Shown here in pieces: positions 26,301 through 33,555 of a stretch of 64,000 nt of DNA. How positions within the stretch are numbered: position 1 is the first letter of the stretch; each line of letters opens with the position of its first letter. The notes under the pieces were generated by a model. The model was not told where the DNA came from. It ran no database searches and saw only the letters and a list, made by a program, of their open reading frames with translations. A program made the translations under genes and the position numbers. The DNA is from Verrucomicrobiota bacterium (lineage in GTDB: Bacteria > Verrucomicrobiota > Verrucomicrobiia > Palsa-1439), in assembly GCA_003152315.1 (NCBI GenBank), contig PLZV01000058.1, positions 61,225 to 125,224 of the forward strand, read 5' to 3'.

Positions 26301-27762
26301 TTTCGGCGCGTCGCCGTCCATCGCCGTGAACACAAACACCGCTACGATTCAGGTCTCGCTCGCGGGCACGAATGGTTTCGTCAAGAGCGGTCCTGGAACG
26401 CTGGTCCTGGCTGTGAGCAATTCCCTTTCCGGCGCGCACAATCTGGATCGCGGCATCGATGGCAACAACGACGACGGCGCCACGCGCATCACCCGCCCGG
26501 ATGCGATTGGCAATGCCAGCTCGGTGAACATTCGGAACACGAGCGTCTCGACTGCCGGCGGCGCGACGCTCCAGCTCGACGGTTCGGTGGGCAGCATCGT
26601 AATCACTCAAACCTTCAGCGCCAGTTGCCGCAACAACAGCACGCGACCGACCATCGAGAACCTCCTCGGCACCAACACGCTGGCGGGCTTCATGGCCCTG
26701 AATGTGGGCGGCAGCAATTTCAACATCCAATCGGACTCGGGCCTCCTGATTCTCGGCGGCACGAACCAATACATCGGTTCGCTGACCGGCGCGCGGAGTT
26801 ACGCGTTTTTCGGGGCCGGAAACCATCTCGTCAACGGACCGATTCTGAACTCGAACAACGGTGCGCCCATCTCGTTGACCAAGTCCGGCACGGGCACGCT
26901 CCGGCTTGCGGCCACGAACAGCTACGGCAATGGCACCACCGTCTACGGCGGCGCCTTGCTGGTGAACGGCTGGATCACCGGCGCTGTGACGGTGGCCACC
27001 TCCGCAATATTGGGCGGCGTTGGCACGATCCGCGGAACGGTGACGGTTCAGAGCGGCGGTGTTTTGGCGCCCGGCGACGGTGTCGGTACCTTGGCGGTCA
27101 GCAACCTGGTGCTCAACTCCGGCGCGGCGTCGCAATATGGATTGGGCAGCAACAGTGATCTGACGGCGGTCAGCAGCAATCTGACGGTTGCCGGGACCTT
27201 GAGTATTACGGATTCGGGCGGCTTCGGAGTCGGTACGTATGTCTTATTCACTTACGGTAAGACATTGACCTACAACGGTTTGAGCGTTGGCAGTGCTCCG
27301 TTGGGTTACAATTACAGCATCAACACGGGGACGGCTGGTCAGGTCAAGCTGGTGGTGACCTCGACGCTGACGGCGTGGCAACAGTGGCAATTCCGGTATT
27401 TCGGTTGCACGAACTGTTCGCAGGCCCAGCCCGATGCGGATCCGTTCGGCAAAGGAATGAGTAATACCAATCAGTTCCTCGCCGGTCTGAACCCGACCAA
27501 CAGTTCTTCGCTGTTCCGAATTATTTCCGCCGTGCCGCAAGGCAGCGACATAGTCGTGACATGGCAGACTGCCGGTCGCCGAACCAATGTGCTGCAGGCC
27601 ACGGGTGGCGATGCCAGCGGTAATTACACCGACGCCTTCATCGATATTCCCAGGTCGATGACGGTTATTTCCGGCAGCGGCGACGCGGTGACCAACCACA
27701 CCGACACGGGAGGGGCAACCAACGGTGTGTCCCGGTTCTACCGGGTACGGTTGGTGCCATGA
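23341..27762 (+). CDS. Secreted fusion: GH105 + BNR propeller lyase-like domain + PATR repeats
   Basis: The protein has 1473 residues. Residues 1-38 are the signal region. Residues about 45-375 are GH105, the unsaturated-uronyl hydrolase (alpha/alpha)6 barrel: candidate acidic residues are Asp114 (GDADAYACG) and Asp158 (WIDAFYM), and SRGNGW lies at 224-229. A PKD-like linker of about 80 residues follows. From about 460 to 895 is a BNR_4-type seven-bladed propeller with WFNDPRALF, DDHYVPGLQV and YSRHQND, resembling beta-propeller lyases of ulvan (PL24/PL25) and rhamnosyl-glucuronate (PL42-type). About 900-1350 are PATR repeats. The last 120 residues match the C-terminal module of the 13193 protein (DPFGKGMSNTNQFLAG, FYRVRL). 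A lyase plus the hydrolase that removes its unsaturated product on one chain is the attractive reading; the lyase activity is inferred. Confidence 0.78.
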   Translation: MAIGYTAWNPRAVLILLRRTILLTIVAVGAMVRTVLGQTPLPNAGTVEQAMRLANDYWIAHNNLGDSGWARGAYNTGNQRAFRVLGERAYHDRGVSWGNANQWKIGPEGPGDADAYACGQTYIDLYRMDLQPLYLANVKSNIDALVASPATNGWTWIDAFYMQGPTLARLGNLTGDTNYYTKLWFMYDYMKTGLGLFDSTASLWYRDDTYTNAVAANGQKVFWSRGNGWVFASLARVLQQLPANAPHYQDYVTMFQTMAPAIKALQGTDGMWRSSLYDTNQFPNPETSGTGLFTYGLTWGVRNGLLPAANYTNTISLAWQGLTNLALNTNGLVGWVQAVGAQPAAVTATSTTDFGVGAFLLACSEIYLLAPDAPAIRPWAGPDQTIVTTNGSTATISLDASQTEIYRGTAVSYTWWEGTTNFASGITASTTLALGSHVISLKVLGSDSVTYTDSMAVIVTTLGFSQAPTNFVTLVTDGAWTWFNDPRALFNNGELYFGYNREADGRTVLSALNLQTGVVTDLWSSSLTLTDDHYVPGLQVKPDGTMLAIYSRHQNDQFFMYRLSTSTNPITPSAWGAEQTNNTQTTASTGMTYSNPFQLSAEGGKIYNFARYLNYNPNVFTSINGGATWSTPQILIQTGSGSTRPYVKYCSDYNQRIDVLYTDAHPDNFTNSLYHMYYQGGAFFKTDGTFLKSYTNLPILHDSGERGSVVYQYSDAAQTDPNQWIPTARAWCWEIAYQTNGNPVCVFQTKVDNVTGSNWFDARIYYYYARWTGSAWQKQFVAQAGRPLYNGQPDYGGGIGLDPQDPTVIYISSDAANPFDLSTTTNVSLGAHYELWRGVTTNGGLTFSWQAVTTNSTVDNMRPYIPRRNGGEPCVLWFRGTYTSYTSFSCSIVGLFTTQVPQTNVASGTWIADTDGIWGDPTKWLNGIIASGSGNAADFSTLDITADRTVTLDSPRTIGTLRFGDASGGQNWFLNSSTSTALTLDTGFGASPSIAVNTNTATIQVSLAGTNGFVKSGPGTLVLAVSNSLSGAHNLDRGIDGNNDDGATRITRPDAIGNASSVNIRNTSVSTAGGATLQLDGSVGSIVITQTFSASCRNNSTRPTIENLLGTNTLAGFMALNVGGSNFNIQSDSGLLILGGTNQYIGSLTGARSYAFFGAGNHLVNGPILNSNNGAPISLTKSGTGTLRLAATNSYGNGTTVYGGALLVNGWITGAVTVATSAILGGVGTIRGTVTVQSGGVLAPGDGVGTLAVSNLVLNSGAASQYGLGSNSDLTAVSSNLTVAGTLSITDSGGFGVGTYVLFTYGKTLTYNGLSVGSAPLGYNYSINTGTAGQVKLVVTSTLTAWQQWQFRYFGCTNCSQAQPDADPFGKGMSNTNQFLAGLNPTNSSSLFRIISAVPQGSDIVVTWQTAGRRTNVLQATGGDASGNYTDAFIDIPRSMTVISGSGDAVTNHTDTGGATNGVSRFYRVRLVP

Positions 27763-27794
27763 GAGGATTTCGACCAAACCCAAAGGAGGAACGT

Positions 27795-28004
27795 ATGGAG
27801 AAAGCCATGCTGTCGGCAGCTTGTATTCTGCTCGCGGGCTTGCTGATGCCGATGCCGAGCTTTGCCGCCAAGAAACTCAAACTTGCGTTCGTCACCAACA
27901 ACGCGTCCGAGTCACATTCGTTCAAACAACCGGCGGGTTCTTGCAACAACCTGCGAAGACAAGTCTCCGAGAAAGTGCTAGACAAAGCGGTTGGCAATGT
28001 ATAG
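27795..28004 (+). pseudogene. Remnant of a sugar ABC-transporter binding protein
   Basis: AAAGGAGG lies 5 bases before ATG 27795. The 69-codon ORF starts with a good signal peptide (MEKAMLSAACILLAGLLMP, ending SFAA) and the first strand KKLKLAFVTNNAS. This matches KAKLRLAFVSNNAA at the start of the mature binding protein encoded at 30138. After that the sequence loses all resemblance and stops. Other frames downstream do not continue the homology, so only the 5' end survives. The retained ribosome-binding site means a short secreted peptide could still be made. Confidence 0.6.
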
Positions 28005-28063
28005 TACGATTCCTCATTGCTCCATAGGGGCCCTCCTTAACACATTCCCGAAAGGCGATTCTT

Positions 28064-29848
28064 ATGAGAATTGAACTGCACGGCATAGATTACCTGATTC
28101 TTTGCGTATATTTCGCATTCGTTCTGGGCATTGGCTGGACCTTGAAACGCTACATTAAGACCGGCGGAGATTTCTTTCTCGCCGGGCGATCGATACCCGC
28201 GTGGATCGCTGGACTGGCGTTCATCTCGGCCAATCTCGGCGCACAGGAAGTCATCGGCATGAGCGCCTGCGGCGCCAAGTACGGGATTATGACCTGCCAT
28301 TTCTACTGGGTCGGCGCGATTCCGGCGATGGCGTTCGTGGGCATCTTCATGATGCCGTTTTACTACGGCTCGCGGGCGCGCTCGGTGCCCGAGTACCTGA
28401 AGCTGCGCTACGATGAAAAAACGCGCGGTTTCAACGCCATCTCGTTCGCGGTCATGACTGTGTTCTCCTCGGGCATTTCAATGTATGCGCTGGCGAAGTT
28501 GTTCGAGATTCTCCTGGGCTGGAATTTTCACTTCAGCGTGTTCATTTCCGGCGTCATCGTGCTGGCCTATATCTTTCTGGGTGGCCTGACCTCCGCCATT
28601 TACAACGAGGTACTGCAGTTCTTCCTGATCGTGCTCGGCTTTTTGCCACTAGTGCTCTTGGGCCTCAAAGACGTTGGCGGCTGGCAGGGGCTGGTTCACC
28701 GGTTGAGTGACGTTTCAGTGAGTAGGGGGTTCGCGCCCGGCACATTTACGCATTCCTGGGCGCAAACCGGATCGGCCACGGCCAACCCGATGGGCGTGGA
28801 ATGGTTCGGGGTGGTGTTTGGCCTGGGCTTTGTGCTGTCGTTCGGCTATTGGTGCACCGACTTTCTGGTGGTGCAGCGGGCGATGGCCGCCAACTCAATG
28901 TCCGCTGCGCGGCGTACGCCACTGATTGCCGCGATACCCAAGATGATGTTTCCCGCCCTGGTGATCCTGCCCGGCCTGATTGCCATCTCGATGCACTACC
29001 AGACCAAGGGGGCGTTTCTGCCGATGGAGAATGGCGAGCCGAATTACAACATGGCCATGCCGGTCATGCTGGCCCACTACTATCCGGCGGGGATGTTGGG
29101 ACTTGGCTTGACGGCGTTGATGGCGTCGTTCATGTCGGGCATGGCCGGCAACGTGACGGCGTTCAACACTGTTTGGACTTACGATATCTATCAAAGCTAC
29201 ATCAAGCCCGGCCAATCGGACCGGCATTACCTCCGGATGGGACACGCCACCACAGTCGTGGGCATCGTCCTGAGCGCGGTGTGCGCGTATGCGGCGACAC
29301 GTTTCAACAACATTCTGGATTTTCTCCAGCTTGTGTTTGCCTTCGTCAACGCGCCGCTGTTTGCAACCTTCATGCTCGGCATGTTCTGGCGGCGGGCCAC
29401 GGGACACGGCGCGTTCTTCGGGTTGCTGTCGGGCACGATCGCGGCCGCGCTGCACCATGGGCTGACGATCCCGCACGCGGCTCTGGTGAACGCCGCGGGG
29501 GCCTTGAAGCTGACGGTACCCGACGACATGCTTTCCAAAACTCCCGAGCTCGTGGCAAAGGCAGCTGGAATTCATGGCGGCTGGCTGGGATCCATCGTCC
29601 ACACCTATCCCAGCGACATGGCCCAAAACTTCTGGACCGCCATCTTCGCGTGGACGGTCTGCTTCGTAGCGACCATCCTGATTTCGTTGGCGACCAGCGC
29701 GAACAAGACCGACGACCAACTCAAAGGGCTGGTTTATTCGCTGACGCCCAAGATCAAGGACCACGACGTGCCGTGGTACAAACAGCCCGCCACGCTTGGC
29801 GTCATCGTCATCGTGGGAGCGATAATCCTAAACATCATCTTTTGGTAA
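28064..29848 (+). CDS. SSS-family sodium:sugar symporter
   Basis: The protein has 594 residues with about 14 hydrophobic segments. SSS hallmarks are DYLILCVYFAFVLGIGW near the N-terminus, GDFFLAGRSIPAW, GLAFISANLGAQEVIG, and the GGLTSAIYNEVLQ segment of TM6. The family imports sugars or other solutes with sodium. First gene of the long operon; AAAGG precedes the ATG by about 8 bases. The loop near residues 225-255 and a long extension before the last helices (about residues 475-520) are larger than in typical members. A 2-TM companion gene follows after 12 bases. Likely substrate: a mono- or oligosaccharide released by the enzymes encoded downstream. Confidence 0.85.
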   Translation: MRIELHGIDYLILCVYFAFVLGIGWTLKRYIKTGGDFFLAGRSIPAWIAGLAFISANLGAQEVIGMSACGAKYGIMTCHFYWVGAIPAMAFVGIFMMPFYYGSRARSVPEYLKLRYDEKTRGFNAISFAVMTVFSSGISMYALAKLFEILLGWNFHFSVFISGVIVLAYIFLGGLTSAIYNEVLQFFLIVLGFLPLVLLGLKDVGGWQGLVHRLSDVSVSRGFAPGTFTHSWAQTGSATANPMGVEWFGVVFGLGFVLSFGYWCTDFLVVQRAMAANSMSAARRTPLIAAIPKMMFPALVILPGLIAISMHYQTKGAFLPMENGEPNYNMAMPVMLAHYYPAGMLGLGLTALMASFMSGMAGNVTAFNTVWTYDIYQSYIKPGQSDRHYLRMGHATTVVGIVLSAVCAYAATRFNNILDFLQLVFAFVNAPLFATFMLGMFWRRATGHGAFFGLLSGTIAAALHHGLTIPHAALVNAAGALKLTVPDDMLSKTPELVAKAAGIHGGWLGSIVHTYPSDMAQNFWTAIFAWTVCFVATILISLATSANKTDDQLKGLVYSLTPKIKDHDVPWYKQPATLGVIVIVGAIILNIIFW

Positions 29849-29860
29849 AGGAGAACTTGT

Positions 29861-30121
29861 ATGAAACTCGACATTCGTATGCCCATGGGTGTGATGTTTG
29901 TCCTAGTGGGCGCCATTCTGACGGTGTTTGGTTTGGCGACGTCCTCCGACGTGGCGCTCTACCGCAAGTCACTCGGCCTGAACATCAATCTGATTTGGGG
30001 AATCGTGCTGCTCGTGATTGGCGTGGTGATGGTGATTCTGGCGCGGCGGGCGATGCGGCGCTCTCTTGATACGACGCCGCCATCGCGCGAAGGGAAGAAC
30101 GAACAATCAGGTGTTTCTTGA
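29861..30121 (+). CDS. Small two-helix membrane protein beside the symporter
   Basis: The protein has 86 residues. TM helix 1 is near residues 9-28 (MGVMFVLVGAILTVFGLA) and helix 2 near 43-62 (LIWGIVLLVIGVVMVILA), with a basic, polar tail. AAAGGAG lies just before the ATG, overlapping the symporter stop region. Small 2-TM proteins of this kind often accompany symporters in this phylum. A regulatory or assembly partner role is a guess from position only. Confidence 0.65.
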   Translation: MKLDIRMPMGVMFVLVGAILTVFGLATSSDVALYRKSLGLNINLIWGIVLLVIGVVMVILARRAMRRSLDTTPPSREGKNEQSGVS

Positions 30122-30137
30122 ACAAGGAGATTGGATC

Positions 30138-31121
30138 ATGAAGCCAATAAATTGGATGTGTGCGGCAGCGGTTGTGGTCACATTGGTCACAGGCTGCAGC
30201 AAATCGGAGCCGCAGGGCCAATCAGAAACCATCAAACCGAAAGCCAAACTCCGCCTCGCGTTCGTCAGCAACAACGCCGCGGATTTTTGGACCATTGCCC
30301 GCGCGGGCTGCGAGAAAGCGGTGGCGGAACTCCCTGGTGTCACGATGGAGTTCCGACTCCCTTCCGATGCCACTGCCGCGACCCAGAAGCGCATTGTGGA
30401 GGATCTTCTGGCGAAAGGCGTGGACGGCATCGCTATCAGTCCGATTGATCCCGCCAACCAGACTCTGCTGTTAAACGGAGTTGCCAAGCAGGCCCTGTTG
30501 ATCACTCAGGACAGCGATGCTCCGCAAAGCGATCGCGCCTGTTATCTCGGCACGGACAACATGGCGGCGGGTCGGCAAGCCGGTGAACTCATCCGGCAGG
30601 CGTTGCCCCAGGGCGGCAAGATCGTGATCTTCGTCGGCAACACGGCCGCCCAGAACGCCCACGACCGCCTCGAAGGCATTAAGGAAGCGATCCAGGGCAC
30701 CAACATCCAGATCGTTGATGTGCGCACCGATGACACCGATGCCGTGCGTGCCAAGGCCAACGCGTTGGACACCATGGTGAAATATCCCGATGTGGTCTGT
30801 CTGGTCGGCCTCTGGAATTACAATGGCCCGGCCATTCTCAACGCCGTCCGCGATGCAGGCAAGATCGGGCAGATCAAGATTGTCTGCTTCGATGAAGATG
30901 CGGAGACGTTGGCGGGCATCAAGGACGGCGCCATCTCGGCGACCGTCGTGCAACAGCCGTACCAGTTCGGCTACCAGGCCATTCAGCTCATGAACAAAGT
31001 GCTCAATGGCGACAAAACCGTTATCCCGGCCAGCAAGAAGATCATCGTGCCGACATTGGCCATCGACAAATCGAACGTAGACGAGTTTTCCGCCAATCTG
31101 AAGAAACTGCGCGGCAAATGA
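30138..31121 (+). CDS. Sugar ABC transporter substrate-binding lipoprotein (ribose type)
   Basis: The protein has 327 residues from ATG 30138, which has AAGGAGA upstream. The lipobox LVTGC places the lipidated cysteine at residue 20. The mature part is a Peripla_BP_4/RbsB-like two-lobed domain: LRLAFVSNNAADFW, GVDGIAISPIDP, ITQDSDAP, YLGTDNMAAGRQAGELI, GNTAAQNAHDRLEG, and FDEDAETLAGIKDG. It binds a monosaccharide in the periplasm and delivers it to the permease. It overlaps the ATPase gene by ATGA. Its 5' end is duplicated in the remnant at 27795. The sugar (arabinose, galactose or rhamnose would fit) is not readable from the sequence. Confidence 0.9.
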   Translation: MKPINWMCAAAVVVTLVTGCSKSEPQGQSETIKPKAKLRLAFVSNNAADFWTIARAGCEKAVAELPGVTMEFRLPSDATAATQKRIVEDLLAKGVDGIAISPIDPANQTLLLNGVAKQALLITQDSDAPQSDRACYLGTDNMAAGRQAGELIRQALPQGGKIVIFVGNTAAQNAHDRLEGIKEAIQGTNIQIVDVRTDDTDAVRAKANALDTMVKYPDVVCLVGLWNYNGPAILNAVRDAGKIGQIKIVCFDEDAETLAGIKDGAISATVVQQPYQFGYQAIQLMNKVLNGDKTVIPASKKIIVPTLAIDKSNVDEFSANLKKLRGK

Positions 31122-32620
31122 GCCCGCTGCTTGAACTGAAACACATCACGAAACGATTCCCGGGCGTGCTGGCACTCGATGACGTCAGCCTGTCGGTCGG
31201 ATCGGGCGAAGTCGTCGCGCTCATCGGCGAGAACGGCGCGGGCAAGTCCACGTTGATGAAAATCCTCGGCGGCGTTCATCAGGCTGACGCCGGCGAGATT
31301 TGGTTCGACGGCCGGCCGGTCACGATTCGCCATGTTGCGGGCGCTCTCGTGCTCGGCATTGGATTTATCCATCAGGAACTGAACGTCCTCGACAATCTTA
31401 GTGTCGCGGCGAACGTCTTTATGGGCCGTGAGCCGACGTGGGGCGGGCCGTTGCGGTTGATTGACCGCCAGAAGATCGCCCGCGACAGCGAGCAATACCT
31501 CAAGCGCCTCGGCTTGAACATTTCTCCGGGCACACCATTGCGGGAATTGTCCTTGGCGCAACAGCAGATGGTTGAGATCGCCAAGGCCCTTTCACAAAAC
31601 GCGCGCTTGATCATTATGGACGAACCGACCAGTTCGCTCACGCTCTCGGAAACGGAGCGGTTGCTGGCGACGGTGTGCGACTTGAGCGAGAACGGGGTCA
31701 GCGTCATCTACATCTCGCATCGGCTCGGCGAAATCGAGTTTTGCGCGGATCGAGTCGTGGCCCTGCGCGACGGTCGCAACGCCGGGGAATTGCAAACCGG
31801 TGAAGTATCGCACACCAAAATGGTATCGTTGATGATCGGCCGGAAACTGGAAGACCTCTACGTCCGCGGCAACGGCTCGCAACGACCGCGCTACTTCGAG
31901 GTCGAGGGGTTGCGCACGCGGTACCGCCCGCAGCACAAGATCAGCTTCGATGTCGCGGGCGGCGAGATTCTCGGCTTCGCCGGACTGGTGGGCGCGGGCC
32001 GCTCGGAAATGGCACAGGCGATCTTCGGGGTGGACGCGCCATTGGAAGGGAAGATTCGGCTCGACGACCAACCGCTGGTCATTCACAGCGCACACGACGC
32101 GATTGAGGCGGGCATTTATCTCGCGCCTGAGGACCGCCGCCGCACCGGGTTGATCACCGAGATGAGCGTGCGCGAGAACATCACGATGGCCGGGTTGAAA
32201 CACTGTAGCACGTGGTGGTTGATTCGCGCTGACCGGGAAACGGAAGTGGCGCGCCAACAGGTCGAGACGTTGCACGTGAAAACGCCGGGCGTCGAGACCA
32301 AGACGATGGATTTGAGTGGTGGTAATCAACAGAAGGTGGTGCTCGCGAAATGGCTGTCGCTCGAACCGAAGGTGATTATCTTCGACGAGCCGACGCGCGG
32401 CATCGACGTGGGCGCAAAGGCGGAGATTTATGGCTTGATGCGAGATTTGGCGAATCGAGGCGTGGCGATTGTGATGATCAGCAGCGAGATGGAGGAGGTG
32501 CTCGGCGTCAGCGACCGCATCGCCGTGATGCACGAAGGCGAGATCACCGGGTTTCTGACGCGGGAGGAATTCAGCGAGCAGGCAATCATGAATCTGGCGG
32601 TCGGACGAAAGGCGGCGTGA
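31118..32620 (+). CDS. Sugar ABC transporter ATPase, two nucleotide-binding domains
   Basis: The 500-residue protein is the RbsA/AraG/XylG class with tandem ATPase domains. Domain 1 has Walker A GENGAGKST, a signature region LSLAQQQMVEIAKAL (degenerate, as usual for these), and Walker B LIIMDEPTSSL. Domain 2 has the atypical P-loop GLVGAGRSE, signature LSGGNQQKVVLAKWL and IIFDEPTRGIDVGAK. It energises uptake of the sugar bound by the 30138 protein through the 32617 permease. It overlaps both neighbours: ATGA on the left, GTGA on the right. Confidence 0.93.
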   Translation: MSPLLELKHITKRFPGVLALDDVSLSVGSGEVVALIGENGAGKSTLMKILGGVHQADAGEIWFDGRPVTIRHVAGALVLGIGFIHQELNVLDNLSVAANVFMGREPTWGGPLRLIDRQKIARDSEQYLKRLGLNISPGTPLRELSLAQQQMVEIAKALSQNARLIIMDEPTSSLTLSETERLLATVCDLSENGVSVIYISHRLGEIEFCADRVVALRDGRNAGELQTGEVSHTKMVSLMIGRKLEDLYVRGNGSQRPRYFEVEGLRTRYRPQHKISFDVAGGEILGFAGLVGAGRSEMAQAIFGVDAPLEGKIRLDDQPLVIHSAHDAIEAGIYLAPEDRRRTGLITEMSVRENITMAGLKHCSTWWLIRADRETEVARQQVETLHVKTPGVETKTMDLSGGNQQKVVLAKWLSLEPKVIIFDEPTRGIDVGAKAEIYGLMRDLANRGVAIVMISSEMEEVLGVSDRIAVMHEGEITGFLTREEFSEQAIMNLAVGRKAA

Positions 32621-33555
32621 AGAAAGAACTCGGCATAATGATTCTGTTGGTGGCGTTGTGCGCGACAACGGCGATCTTGAATCCCCGGTTTCTCGGCGCG
32701 GCCAACTTGACGAACATGGCACGGCTGATTGGCATGTACGGCATTTTCTCGATCGGGCTGGGGCTGATCATCATCACCGGCGGAATCGATCTGTCGGTCG
32801 GCTCGGTGTTTGCGCTGCAGGGAATTGTGCTGGCGATTCTACTCAGCGAAAAGCACTGGCATTGGACGGTCGCGGTGGCAGCCAGCATTGCCGGCGTGAT
32901 GCTGCTCGGCCTGTTTCACGGGATAATGGTCGCGCGAGTGCGGATGCAATCGTTCATCGTCACGTTGTGCGGCCTGCTGTTTTACCGGGGTCTCGCTCGC
33001 TACATCGCCGACGACGAGACGAAAGGCTTTGGTACGGAGGGCTACGGCGGATTGCGCGAACTGGCCACCGGCAACCTCGGCCCGTTGCCAATGCCGTTTG
33101 TGGTGCTGATCGGTGTGGCAATTATCAGCTACGTCGTGCTTCATCGCTCGGTGTATGGACGGTATCTATTTGCCGTGGGGCGCAACGAAGAAGCCGCGCG
33201 CTTTTCCGGTATCAACAGTCGCCTGATCATCGGCAGCGCCTACGTGGTTTCGATGCTGCTCACGGGTGTGGCCGGTATTCTCATCGCGTTTTACACAAAC
33301 TCGATCTCGCCGGCCAATCACGGCTCGTTTTACGAACTCTATGGGATCGCTGCCGCGGTGCTCGGCGGGTGCAGCTTGCGCGGTGGCGAAGGTTCGATTC
33401 TCGGCATCGTGATCGGCACGGCGTTGCTGCAGGTGTTGCAGAATCTGGTGAATCTGTTGGGCATTCCCAGTTCGCTAAACTTCTCCGTCATGGGCGCCGT
33501 GATCTTCTTCGGCGCGCTGGTGGATCAACTCTTGCGAGCGCGGAGGACACGATGA
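32617..33555 (+). CDS. Sugar ABC transporter permease (RbsC type)
   Basis: The protein has 312 residues from the GTG at 32617, whose last two bases start the ATPase stop (GTGA); GAAAGG lies upstream. The open frame extends 89 codons further back, but that part is inside the ATPase gene. About 9-10 membrane helices are visible. The RbsC-family segment GLGLIIITGGIDLSVGSVFAL and the cytoplasmic loop GRNEEAARFSGIN are clear, as is AAVLGGCSLRGGEGSILG near the end. One permease with a double ATPase and a binding protein makes a complete ribose-type transporter. Confidence 0.92.
   Translation: MKKELGIMILLVALCATTAILNPRFLGAANLTNMARLIGMYGIFSIGLGLIIITGGIDLSVGSVFALQGIVLAILLSEKHWHWTVAVAASIAGVMLLGLFHGIMVARVRMQSFIVTLCGLLFYRGLARYIADDETKGFGTEGYGGLRELATGNLGPLPMPFVVLIGVAIISYVVLHRSVYGRYLFAVGRNEEAARFSGINSRLIIGSAYVVSMLLTGVAGILIAFYTNSISPANHGSFYELYGIAAAVLGGCSLRGGEGSILGIVIGTALLQVLQNLVNLLGIPSSLNFSVMGAVIFFGALVDQLLRARRTR

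Noticed and set aside
32658..33551. Long N-terminal extension of the GH35 frame
   Set aside because: This part overlaps the ABC permease, has no resemblance to GH35, and a good ribosome-binding site, ATG and signal peptide occur at 33552.
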